NCBI GenBank assembly: GCA_032123435.1
Contig: JAQBFJ010000087.1
Span: 1-15,229 of the forward strand
Source of the DNA: JAQBFJ01 sp032123435
GTDB taxonomy: Bacteria > Verrucomicrobiota > Kiritimatiellia > UBA8416 > JAQBFJ01
Length of the DNA: 15,229 bases
Direction of reading: 5' to 3'
Shown here piece by piece: positions 9,015 to 14,918 of this stretch (positions within the stretch are counted from its first letter, which is position 1; every line of letters begins with the position of its first letter). A model generated the notes under the pieces. The model ran no database searches. It saw only the letters and a list, made by a program, of their open reading frames with translations, and was not told the DNA's origin. The position numbers were made by a program, and so were the translations under genes.

Positions 9015-9854
9015 TTACTCCACTTTTTGAACAACGAATGCGTATTTCAGCGAGGCTATGTTGGCAACTGGCAATACATCCGCAACATAATAAAGCCTTG
9101 ATGAATGTTCTTCGATCCTCGCAACCTTGCCAATCAACAACCCCTTAGGATAAACACCGCCGAGCCCCGAAGTAACAACATCATCACCTTCATATACATC
9201 CTGTCCCTTGGAAATATAATCCATGTAAAACGGTTGCGGCCCATAAAACATCTCAAGACTTCTGTCAACCCCGCTAGCTCTAATACCTTGTCCGCTCACA
9301 ATTCCAAATACCCCCGCCCTTGCCAGTCTACACGCAACCTTGCAATTAGGATCAGTAACAAGAAGCACCTCCGCCGTATGACGCGAAACTGCCGTCGTCC
9401 TGCCAATCAGACCATCAACCGTAACAACGGCCATATCAGAAAATACACCGTCATCCGTCCCTCTGTTAAGAGTAACTGTCTGCCACCATCCGCTCATATC
9501 ACCCCGCATGATCACCTCGCACAGGATCATTTTCATTTCCTGACGTTTCTTAAACTCAAGCTGCTTTCTGAGCGCGTCGTTATCAAGCTCAAGACTTTCC
9601 ATAGCCTTAACCTTGTGTTTAAGATCAGCCACCTCTTCCTGCATTTTCTTTCTTTCCGCTACAACTCCTCGCGCATCAATCAAGACCTGCATGTTCGCAC
9701 GCCACTTGTTCATTATAAACGATACCATATTCTGAAAAGGTGCTACATTATCATGCGCACCGGCCTTCAGCCGCATGGAAACAGAAAGGGGTAAATTCAA
9801 AAGAATAACGATCGCCAGAAAAACCAGGCCGGTAATACGAGCTCTATGTCTCAT
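9015..9854 (-). CDS. mreC: Rod shape-determining protein MreC
   Basis: A 279-residue bitopic protein. A basic N-terminus leads into one membrane helix (about 9-26, LVFLAIVILLNLPLSV). A coiled coil follows at about 65-110 (heptad-like VADLKHKVKAMESLELDND), and then the double beta-barrel periplasmic domain with NRGTDDGVFSDMAVVT, GLIGRTT, and near the end GLGGVYPKGLLIGKV. MreC binds PBP2 and switches the elongation synthase on. The ATG at 9852-9854 is preferred to the GTG one codon earlier because GAGGG lies 6 bases before it. About 100 bases separate it from mreB and 40 from mreD. Confidence 0.95.
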   Translation of the reverse strand: MRHRARITGLVFLAIVILLNLPLSVSMRLKAGAHDNVAPFQNMVSFIMNKWRANMQVLIDARGVVAERKKMQEEVADLKHKVKAMESLELDNDALRKQLEFKKRQEMKMILCEVIMRGDMSGWWQTVTLNRGTDDGVFSDMAVVTVDGLIGRTTAVSRHTAEVLLVTDPNCKVACRLARAGVFGIVSGQGIRASGVDRSLEMFYGPQPFYMDYISKGQDVYEGDDVVTSGLGGVYPKGLLIGKVARIEEHSSRLYYVADVLPVANIASLKYAFVVQKVE

Positions 9855-9906
9855 CACTATCCCTCAAAACTTTCCGCATTCATAATCACCATCAAATACC
9901 GACACA

Positions 9907-9923
9907 CCGCCGCTACACGGCGG
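9907..9923 (-). promoter_or_regulatory. GC-rich hairpin between mreB and mreC
   Basis: A perfect inverted repeat CCGCCG-ctaca-CGGCGG lies in the roughly 100-base gap between the mreB stop and mreC. On the transcribed minus strand it is not followed by a T run, so it does not look like a standard intrinsic terminator. It may act as a pause, partial attenuator or RNA-stabilising stem that lets mreB be made in excess of mreC. Function is inference. Confidence 0.5.
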
Positions 9924-9955
9924 CAAAATGCGGGTGGGATAATTGGATAGAATTA

Positions 9956-10990
9956 CTACGATCGTTCAGAACCTGTCTTGCGAAGGAAGTCCAGCTCATT
10001 CAGAACAACACCTGTTCCTTCAGCAACGGCGCTTAAGGGATCATCAGCAAGATGCACCGGCAACCCGGTTTGTTCGGAAATAAGCTTGTCGATCCCTGTT
10101 AATAAAGCCCCTCCCCCAGCCAGAATCATCCCTCTATCAACCAGATCCGCTGCCAGTTCAGGAGGACAATGCTCGAGAGTAACTCTAATCGCGTCAACAA
10201 TAGAAGAAATAGGTTCCTGCAAAGCTTCACGCACTTCCTCAGAAGTTATTGTCAATGTCTTGGGAAGACCCGCAACCAGATCCCTGCCTTTTATCTCAGC
10301 ACTCGTCTCTTCTTCTACCGGATAAGCCGAACCCATCGAGATCTTAACCTCCTCGGCAGTTCTTTCTCCTATCATCAAATTATATACCCGCTTCATATAC
10401 TGAACAATACATTCGTCCATTTGATCACCGCCAACCCGGACAGTCCGGCTGAACACAATGCCGGCAAGAGATATTAACGCAACTTCCGTCGTTCCCCCGC
10501 CAATGTCAACAATCATGTTTCCGGCCGGCTCCTGTACAGGCAGCCCAACACCAATAGCCGCCGCCATTGGTTCCTCAATCAAAAATACTTCTCTGGCTCC
10601 AGCATGTGTCGCCGAATCCTTAACGGCACGTTTTTCTACTTCCGTAATATCACTCGGTACAGCAATAATAATACGGGGACGCACCATCTTGCGGCGATTA
10701 TGTATCTTCTTGATGAAATACCTCAGCATAGCTTCAGTAATCTCAAAGTCCGCTATAACCCCGGCTTTCATCGGTCTTATGGCAATAATATTGCCAGGCG
10801 TCCGGCCCAGCATACGCTTGGCCTCCTCTCCGACCGCCAGGATACGCTTTGTTCCGCTCTGAATAGCCACAACAGACGGCTCCCTGAGAACTATGCCGCG
10901 ATCCTTAACGTAAACCAAAGTATTGGCTGTACCTAAATCAATGCCAATATCATTAGAAAATAACCCTAAGAAACTATTTAACATGCCCAT
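9956..10990 (-). CDS. mreB: MreB, actin-like cell-shape protein
   Basis: A 344-residue bacterial actin, the normal MreB length. Motifs in order are phosphate 1 DIGIDLGTANTLVYVK near the N-terminus, RPMKAGVIADFEITEAML, connect/phosphate 2 IVDIGGGTTEVALISL, the catalytic-side EEPMAAAIG, and the adenosine motif LAGGGALLTGIDKL. It polymerises on the inner membrane and guides the MreCD-PBP2-RodA synthase. The ATG at 10988-10990 (MGMLNSFLGLF, an amphipathic membrane-binding start) is chosen over a frame extending to 11059, whose 23 extra residues are unlike the family; AGG lies about 7 bases upstream. A second ATG two codons later is possible. It is the first gene of the minus-strand run, so the run's promoter should lie in the gap upstream of it. 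Confidence 0.97.
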   Translation of the reverse strand: MGMLNSFLGLFSNDIGIDLGTANTLVYVKDRGIVLREPSVVAIQSGTKRILAVGEEAKRMLGRTPGNIIAIRPMKAGVIADFEITEAMLRYFIKKIHNRRKMVRPRIIIAVPSDITEVEKRAVKDSATHAGAREVFLIEEPMAAAIGVGLPVQEPAGNMIVDIGGGTTEVALISLAGIVFSRTVRVGGDQMDECIVQYMKRVYNLMIGERTAEEVKISMGSAYPVEEETSAEIKGRDLVAGLPKTLTITSEEVREALQEPISSIVDAIRVTLEHCPPELAADLVDRGMILAGGGALLTGIDKLISEQTGLPVHLADDPLSAVAEGTGVVLNELDFLRKTGSERS

Positions 10991-11380
10991 ACGTTGCCTA
11001 ACGCTAACTAATACTTTTTCTGAATATAAACAGGTTACTTTGCGCCATTTGACACCCAACCGTCAAGAAATAAAAAAACACGTTTTTTCAACACAAAATC
11101 ACACACTGACCTGCATATTTCACCAGTTCAGCATTACGGCAAAAAGACTTCTTTTTATCCACACCATTATTCATCCTGCCCCCTGAACAACAGATAAACT
11201 TTTGCCTGTTTTATCTTCACAATCTGCCGTTTTTTCAACAACTTCAACGGATGAGTCTTTGGATAGTACAGGCTAAAGATCCGGCCCATCTTAATTTGGA
11301 AGGTGACATGAGATGACATACATCTTTTCTCTACCCCATCCCGCGAACACTGAATACTGATAACACCATACCACAAACCA
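10991..11380. other. Intergenic region upstream of mreB, no convincing gene
   Basis: This stretch of about 390 bases lies between the ompW terminator and mreB and should hold the promoter of the mreB run. Weak minus-strand candidates are a TATATT at 11023-11028 and a TTGACG at 11061-11066, but their spacing does not fit each other. A-tracts occur near 11068-11078. A 79-codon minus-strand frame overlaps the ompW terminator and resembles nothing I recognise. I do not annotate a promoter with certainty. Confidence 0.4.
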
Positions 11381-11415
11381 ATTCTGCCGATGACCCTCAA
11401 GGTCACCGGCAGAAT
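11381..11415 (-). terminator. Intrinsic terminator of ompW-like gene
   Basis: Two 15-base arms (ATTCTGCCGATGACC and GGTCACCGGCAGAAT on the plus strand) surround a 5-base loop, 35 bases after the ompW stop. The one imperfect position becomes a G-U pair in minus-strand RNA but an A-C mismatch in plus-strand RNA, so it favours minus-strand transcripts. The tail (TTGGTTTG) is T-rich rather than a pure T run. It separates ompW from the mreB operon. Confidence 0.8.
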
Positions 11416-11449
11416 TTCAATTGGTGTTTTCTTCCCAGCTTAAGGAGCT

Positions 11450-12097
11450 TTAGAAGCGTCGTGCCAACCCTAGGCCAAACAGCCAGGGATCAAGATCCAC
11501 TTTCGTGCTCACCGTGGTACCAAGAGCCTGTACATCAACATCCGTGCTCAGGAACAGCTTCTTCACGTCAATGTTCAAAGCCCAGTCGTCGTTAATGCCA
11601 TAGTCAAGCCCGGCCTGCACCGCAATGCCCAGGCTGTCGTCATAACTGATCCCATCAGCATCACCCGCATCTTCGTTGAAGAAGTGTGTGGCATTGATAC
11701 CTGCACCTATGTACGGACGAATTACACCGTCCGGCATAAGATGATACTGCAGGGTCAATGTGGGCGGTAACAGAGAGACATCGCCCAGATCTGCGTTACC
11801 AACACTCGTGTTCACTGCATTCACATCATTCTGAGACACAGCAAGTATGAGTTCAAGCGCAACATTGTCTGTCAGGAAGTAGGAAATATCCAGTTCAACG
11901 GTTGTTGAATCATCCACCTCAGCATTCCCGCCAATCGTCGTGATGGTACTGCTGGAGTCATCCAGAACCAGCCAGAGTGCACGCACTCTTATCAGCCACG
12001 GGCTATCTCCATCAGCCTGTGCCATCGCGGACATTGGTATGGAACCAATCATTGCAAGAGCAACAATCAATCCCAACGATTTTGAGAAGTACCTCAT
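11450..12097 (-). CDS. ompW: OmpW-family outer-membrane beta-barrel protein
   Basis: A 215-residue exported protein. The signal peptide is MRYFSKSLGLIVALAMIG followed by SIPMSAMA, with likely cleavage at AMA|Q. The mature part shows alternating strands and OmpW hallmarks: ELDISYFLTDNVALELILAV, PPTLTLQYHLMP, IRPYIGAGINATHFF, and GLDYGINDDWALNIDVKKLF. It ends LDPWLFGLGLARRF, with the C-terminal Phe used as an outer-membrane assembly signal. OmpW proteins are small eight-stranded barrels with a hydrophobic channel, linked to uptake of small hydrophobic compounds and to stress. The ATG at 12095-12097 is chosen because AAAGGAGGA lies about 7 bases upstream and the signal peptide begins there; 25 upstream in-frame codons are not signal-like. 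It has its own terminator and is probably monocistronic. Confidence 0.92.
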   Translation of the reverse strand: MRYFSKSLGLIVALAMIGSIPMSAMAQADGDSPWLIRVRALWLVLDDSSSTITTIGGNAEVDDSTTVELDISYFLTDNVALELILAVSQNDVNAVNTSVGNADLGDVSLLPPTLTLQYHLMPDGVIRPYIGAGINATHFFNEDAGDADGISYDDSLGIAVQAGLDYGINDDWALNIDVKKLFLSTDVDVQALGTTVSTKVDLDPWLFGLGLARRF

Positions 12098-12103
12098 AAT
12101 GCA

Positions 12104-12112
12104 GTCCTCCTT
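12104..12112 (-). promoter_or_regulatory. Strong Shine-Dalgarno of ompW
   Basis: The minus strand reads AAAGGAGGACTGCATT before the ATG, a near-perfect match to the anti-Shine-Dalgarno. It fixes the ompW start and is the strongest ribosome site in the window, consistent with an abundant outer-membrane protein. A short inverted repeat GGCGT-ct-ACGCC (12122-12133) lies just upstream in the presumed leader. Confidence 0.75.
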
Positions 12113-12283
12113 TGTTATATTGGCGTCTACGCCCTCTGTTGAAGAATATAATGTTGCAAGCACAGCTATCACATACCCAACATATCGTCAAGTTTTTAAC
12201 GTATTATCCAGATCCAAAGGTCACCCATTAAAGGGCGTAATTGTAGATATCAGGCCGTGACCCCTTTTGCTGATAGAAAAGTC

Positions 12284-12598
12284 TTATGGTGTTCTGACAA
12301 ACGTGCCTGAGCCGAGATCACCATCACCCCAGCCTCGTTTCCACCAGAGCTGCACGCCGGGGCCGCCCTCTATCCCACCCAAAGTCAGGTCATGGTCGAA
12401 GACGCTGACATTGATCCGTACATCTTTCCAAGATGCTCCTTGGACCTTGTCCAGGTATTCCGCAGGAATGGACACCTCAGCGGTGAACCCTTTCTTTGTG
12501 CGTAACGAAACGACCTTAGTTCCCGTCGGGGCAATTGCTCCATGTTTGGCATCAGTGATGAGAAGTAGCTGTTTCTCGTTGGTTCCCTGATCGAGACG
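12284..12598 (-). pseudogene. 3' remnant of a CBM9-like domain protein
   Basis: About 104 codons stay open from the repeat motif at 12598 to the TAA at 12284-12286. The peptide includes DQGTNEKQLLLITDAKHGA, then GTKVVSLRTKKGFTAEVSIP, WKDVRINVSVFDHD, GVQLWWKRGWGD and SGTFVR. This resembles the C-terminal half of family 9 carbohydrate-binding or sugar-binding domains placed at the ends of secreted hydrolases and similar proteins. No signal peptide or credible start exists; the only internal start candidate is a GTG in the middle of a strand. Upstream the frame runs into a stop inside the repeat motif, so the gene was probably beheaded by a rearrangement at the repeat. Family assignment is from pattern memory and is moderate. 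Confidence 0.6.
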
Positions 12599-12752
12599 GG
12601 GTCAGCCCTTAAGAATTAAGAATCTTTACATTTTTTATTAAGCAATTTTTCTACCTTTATAACTTTATCTGTAACGTTCCTGTTTTTCAACATGTTCTAC
12701 CTAGCAGGCCCAGCGTCAATCCCTTATTTTGCTATTTTGAGGGCTGGCCCTG
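12598..12752. mobile_element. Gene-less mini-element with repeat ends (MITE-like)
   Basis: A leftward-type repeat end (ggggtcagccctt from 12598, minus-strand GGG-CTGA-CCC) faces a rightward-type end at 12709-12752, about 155 bases apart. The interior is AT-rich with no gene. The ends match those that bracket the nearby transposase gene (13785-14916). It may be a non-autonomous derivative mobilised by that Y1 transposase, or two independent repeat insertions that happen to face each other. The left end is eroded, with an internal deletion relative to the copy at 13785. Confidence 0.45.
12709..12752 (+). repeat. RAYT-associated hairpin repeat, copy A
   Basis: It reads cagcgtcaatcccttatttt, then gctatttt, then a hairpin AGGG-CTGG-CCCT (12740-12751). 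It has the same orientation as the copies at 13595 and 14872 and is inverted relative to those at 12598 and 13785. It lies 48 bases beyond the antitoxin stop. Confidence 0.8.
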
Positions 12753-12799
12753 GTCTCTAGTAGGTGTCGCCTGAATTCAGTTGTTGGGCATACTATTAC

Positions 12800-13090
12800 T
12801 TAGTAATGAAGGGCATTCAAGACCGCCTTGGGGTTTTTGGCGGCAACCCTAAGCAATGCTTTGGCAGGACCTTCCGGTTCACGTCGGCCCTGCTCCCAGT
12901 TCTGAAGTGTGCTTTTGCTTACTCCTATCATGAGTGCAAAATCATTTTGTGAGACATGGAGTTTTTCTCGGACAGTTTTGATGCTTGGGGGATCAATCTT
13001 ATAGACACGGCTGGCCTTCTTCCTTCCAGCCTTGATCTGCCCAGCTTCCTTTATGCTGTCAACAAGTTTTGAGAAATCTTCATTCTTCAT
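12800..13090 (-). CDS. HigA/XRE-family antitoxin with HTH
   Basis: A 96-residue protein with a helix-turn-helix in SQNDFALMIGVSKSTLQNW followed by EQGRREPEGPAKALL, typical of the HigA-2/NadS-like antitoxins that follow RelE/HigB toxins. The N-terminal part (MKNEDFSKLVDSIKEAGQI) is of the type that wraps the toxin. It neutralises the toxin and should repress the module through its HTH. The ATG at 13088-13090 overlaps the toxin TGA as ATGA and has AAGGAG 8 bases upstream; a GTG three codons earlier is less likely. The order toxin-then-antitoxin is that of higBA. The partner operator is probably the palindrome at 13412-13426. Confidence 0.9.
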   Translation of the reverse strand: MKNEDFSKLVDSIKEAGQIKAGRKKASRVYKIDPPSIKTVREKLHVSQNDFALMIGVSKSTLQNWEQGRREPEGPAKALLRVAAKNPKAVLNALHY

Positions 13091-13401
13091 AATAACCACT
13101 CCTTCATCAAGTTCCGGAGGAACCTGAGTTGTGACGTTGTCAGATCTTTCTGATCTGTTTTCTTGTAAGGAAGAAGCATGTATATTTGACTAGGTGGATC
13201 AAAATAATATATAATTCTCAATCCGCCTCTCTTCCCCTCACCAGGAAGATTCCAGCGAATCTTCCGTAAACCACCACTACCTTTGATGAGCACACCTGCT
13301 TCGGGCCTCAACATGAGGTCCGATTGAAGCTGTTTATACTCATCGTCTGGAAGAAGCCTTTTGACCTCTTTCGTAAAGATAGAGGTCTCTATAAATATCA
13401 T
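13087..13401 (-). CDS. RelE/HigB-family toxin (type II mRNA interferase-like)
   Basis: A 104-residue toxin starting MIFIETSIFTKEVKRLLPDD. Family marks are YKQLQSDLMLRPEAG, GSGGLRKIRW, GKRGGLRIIYYF and, near the end, MLLPYKKTDQKDLT, which contains the basic residues placed at the RNA-cleavage site in RelE-fold toxins. The expected activity is ribosome-dependent mRNA cleavage, blocked by the antitoxin. The ATG at 13399-13401 is preferred to a TTG at 13419 because the promoter's predicted start point falls on this ATG and the TTG lies upstream of it. No Shine-Dalgarno precedes the ATG. All key regions look intact, so the toxin is probably functional. Confidence 0.9.
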   Translation of the reverse strand: MIFIETSIFTKEVKRLLPDDEYKQLQSDLMLRPEAGVLIKGSGGLRKIRWNLPGEGKRGGLRIIYYFDPPSQIYMLLPYKKTDQKDLTTSQLRFLRNLMKEWLL

Positions 13402-13407
13402 GCTGTT

Positions 13408-13436
13408 ACTATACGCCAATGGCGTACACTTGTCAA
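13408..13436 (-). promoter_or_regulatory. Near-consensus sigma-70 promoter of the toxin-antitoxin operon
   Basis: On the minus strand TTGACA (13431-13436, 6 of 6) and TATAGT (13408-13413, 5 of 6) are separated by exactly 17 bases. Six bases (aacagc) lie between the -10 box and the toxin ATG, so the predicted +1 falls on the A of that ATG. A second TATAAT at 13465-13470 lacks a recognisable -35. Confidence 0.75.
13412..13426. promoter_or_regulatory. 15-bp palindromic operator candidate of the toxin-antitoxin operon
   Basis: TACGCCA-a-TGGCGTA is a perfect palindrome with 7-base arms and a one-base centre. It lies between the -35 and -10 boxes and overlaps the first two bases of the -10. This is the classic place for autorepression, and the antitoxin HTH is the obvious binder. 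Function is inferred from position and symmetry. Confidence 0.7.
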
Positions 13437-13594
13437 CGGAATGTTTTCACGTGCCCAACTTATTATTATACCGACTAGGTCTGGTCAGCCTAACACTTTT
13501 TCTCTAAAACAATGAAATCATCTCTTTTCTATTGAACACATTGGCTGATACTTAGATTCGAGCCTCCAGCTAAAGCCGACTGGGAAAATAAATA

Positions 13595-13660
13595 CCCAGC
13601 GTCAATTCCTTGTTTTGCTAGATGGCTGACCCCTTAGGGACGTCGACCCCTTAGGGACGT
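13595..13660 (+). repeat. RAYT-associated hairpin repeat, copy B, plus 17-base tandem
   Basis: It reads cagcgtcaattccttgtttt, then gctagat, then GG-CTGA-CC, matching copies A and D in the same orientation but with a shortened middle. It runs straight into two exact copies of gaccccttagggacgt (13628-13643 and 13645-13660, period 17). The tandem contains the repeat's own ctgacccc edge, suggesting slippage or repeated joining at the element tip. Confidence 0.75.
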
Positions 13661-13661
13661 T

Positions 13662-13766
13662 TTATCTCCTTAGCCTTAAGGCGTTCACCCTGTCGATTAT
13701 TGCCATTGCTTTCTCCTGCTCACCATGCTTCAGCAACAAGAAGGCATATTCTTCAAGAGTATCCGG
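13662..13766 (-). pseudogene. 3' remnant of a TPR protein
   Basis: Only about 34 codons remain, from the repeat edge to the TAA at 13662-13664. They encode PDTLEEYAFLLLKHGEQEK followed by AMAIIDRVNALRLRR. The spacing of L, Y, A, G and A residues fits one tetratricopeptide repeat at a protein C-terminus. There is no start; upstream the frame reads through the tandem gacctgaggggtca and hits a stop at 13791-13793. It looks like the tail of a gene lost in a rearrangement at the repeat. The parent protein cannot be named. Confidence 0.55.
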
Positions 13767-13820
13767 ACCTGAGGGGTCAGACCTGAGGGGTCAGCCCTCA
13801 AAATAGTAAAATAAGGATTC
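13766..13820 (-). repeat. RAYT-associated hairpin repeat, copy C (inverted), plus 14-base tandem
   Basis: On the minus strand it reads ccttattttactattttgag, then the hairpin GAGGG-CTGAC-CCCTC (13785-13799). The tip is extended by two exact copies of gacctgaggggtca (13766-13779 and 13780-13793, period 14). It ends 3 bases from the transposase stop codon and forms the left inverted end of the transposase unit. Confidence 0.8.
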
Positions 13821-14916
13821 ATATTACTTTTTCCGTTTACGATCAAGAGCCCTGTCAAGTTTTGCGACAGCTTTGGCCAATAGTTCATTCCTGTTTGTCT
13901 CAACCTTCACTTTTGTAAGTTGAAAACTAACTGCCGCACCTGTATTCAAACCCAGTTCCTTTGCCACCTGCCGCTGATTATACCCAGCGTACTTACACAG
14001 CATCAATCCCGCTATCCCTCGATATATACTGTTCCTGCTTCGACGATGCAACAGATCCTTATCTATCTTAAGCTCTTTCGCTACTGCATCAAGTACGGCT
14101 TTTGCCGACAGTCCTTGCTTGTCAACTTTCCGGAACGAAATATCCTCCCTGCTCTCCCTCTTGCTTACCTCTTCAGCATAACAGGTATCAACCCATTCTC
14201 TGAACTTCTCGTCACCTATGCTCCTTGAGGATCTCCATAATTCACCAATAAATTCTTCGTCTTCACCTTCCACCATTTCTTCAACAAACTTTCTGTACTG
14301 TTTCTGCCGGTCTTTCTTCCTCCCGCCCAGCAACGATAGCATGGGACCGTATTCCACAAACGGAAATTCCTTAGTTCCCCCTGCATAGCTTCTGTAACTG
14401 CTCCAGCTATAGCTCCTTAAATAGCCAACCTTTTCTTGTTTCGACCAACTGGCCATTTTTTTGATTTTAATGGGATTCAAATGCACGTAACGGCTCAATT
14501 TCAACAAATACTGGTCTCCGCTGACCAGTCTCGCACTATACCTGCCTTGCGTAACATGGCCGCTTCTTTGATGCCGGCAGTTGAAATGCACTGTGAATCC
14601 CGTAAGTACCTTTTGCATGAAACTGCTTAAGTTCGCACGTGGCGTTTCCAATACCAGATGAAAATGATTAGACATCAGGCAAAACACATACAGGCGCACA
14701 CCGCAGACATCTATACACTCCGACAAACGAGATAGTAAATATTTCCTGTCTTCGTCATCAAGAAATATATCCCTCCGGTCATTACCACGAACAGTCACGT
14801 GATAAATCGCGCCCTCATATTCCAATCTGAGCTGTCTTGCCATTACCTCCGCATTCTGACAAAACAAATATCCAGCGTCAATTCCTTATTTTGCTATTTT
14901 GGGGGCTGTGTCCCCT
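13785..14916. mobile_element. RAYT transposase unit bracketed by inverted hairpin repeats
   Basis: The transposase gene is flanked tightly by copy C (its tip at 13785) and copy D (its tip at 14916) in inverted orientation, about 1.13 kb in all. No classical terminal repeat with target duplication is seen, as expected for Y1 enzymes acting on single-stranded hairpins. It may be a full mobile element or a domesticated RAYT flanked by REP-like sequences. Confidence 0.6.
13824..14843 (-). CDS. REP-associated tyrosine transposase (Y1/HUH) with DnaA-like C-terminal HTH
   Basis: A 339-residue Y1 transposase of the IS200/RAYT group. MARQLRLEYEGAIYHVTVRG is the usual start. The metal-binding HUH motif is SNHFHLVLE (H60, H62) and the catalytic tyrosine is Y119 in SRYVHLNPIK. 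After a linker, residues about 245-315 (AVAKELKIDKDLLHRRSRNS, then GIAGLMLCKYAGYNQRQVAK and ELGLNTGAAV) resemble the DNA-binding domain of DnaA. The ATG at 14841-14843 is chosen because family members begin MxRxxR; GGAGG is only 2 bases away. An ATG eight codons upstream is the alternative if that spacing is too short. These enzymes cut and join single-stranded hairpin repeats; the flanking repeats are the natural substrates. The catalytic set looks complete. Confidence 0.92.
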   Translation of the reverse strand: MARQLRLEYEGAIYHVTVRGNDRRDIFLDDEDRKYLLSRLSECIDVCGVRLYVFCLMSNHFHLVLETPRANLSSFMQKVLTGFTVHFNCRHQRSGHVTQGRYSARLVSGDQYLLKLSRYVHLNPIKIKKMASWSKQEKVGYLRSYSWSSYRSYAGGTKEFPFVEYGPMLSLLGGRKKDRQKQYRKFVEEMVEGEDEEFIGELWRSSRSIGDEKFREWVDTCYAEEVSKRESREDISFRKVDKQGLSAKAVLDAVAKELKIDKDLLHRRSRNSIYRGIAGLMLCKYAGYNQRQVAKELGLNTGAAVSFQLTKVKVETNRNELLAKAVAKLDRALDRKRKK

Positions 14917-14918
14917 CG
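14872..14918 (+). repeat. RAYT-associated hairpin repeat, copy D
   Basis: It reads cagcgtcaattccttatttt, then gctatttt, then the hairpin GGGG-CTGTGT-CCCC (14902-14915). It lies 28 bases upstream of the transposase ATG and is inverted relative to copy C at the other side of the gene. Compared with copies A and C, the fourth stem pair from the loop changes from A-T to G-C, so pairing is kept. Confidence 0.8.

Noticed and set aside
11061..11066. TTGACG as -35 of an mreB promoter
   Set aside because: No acceptable -10 at 16-18 bases downstream on the minus strand.
11167..11406. 79-codon minus-strand frame between ompW and mreB
   Set aside because: It overlaps the ompW terminator, has no good ribosome site, and its sequence shows no recognisable domain; composition fits chance.
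12186..12191. TTGACG as -35 of an ompW promoter
   Set aside because: The sequence 17 bases downstream (TAGCTG) is a poor -10, and the TATATT further down does not pair with it.
12252..12266. Possible sixth repeat tip (ggccgtgacccc) near the end of the CBM9-like remnant
   Set aside because: Only the short tip is similar; the AT-rich core and a pairing stem are not visible, so chance similarity cannot be excluded.
12267..12590. 107-codon plus-strand frame opposite the CBM9-like remnant
   Set aside because: The minus-strand peptide has domain-like patterning, while the plus-strand one is low-complexity Pro/Ser/Thr-rich shadow.
13971..14100. A separate DnaA-related gene
   Set aside because: The DnaA-like HTH is in frame with and continuous with the Y1 transposase, so it is a domain of that protein.
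12598..14918. CRISPR array
   Set aside because: The repeats differ in orientation, are irregularly spaced by hundreds of bases, and no cas genes are present.
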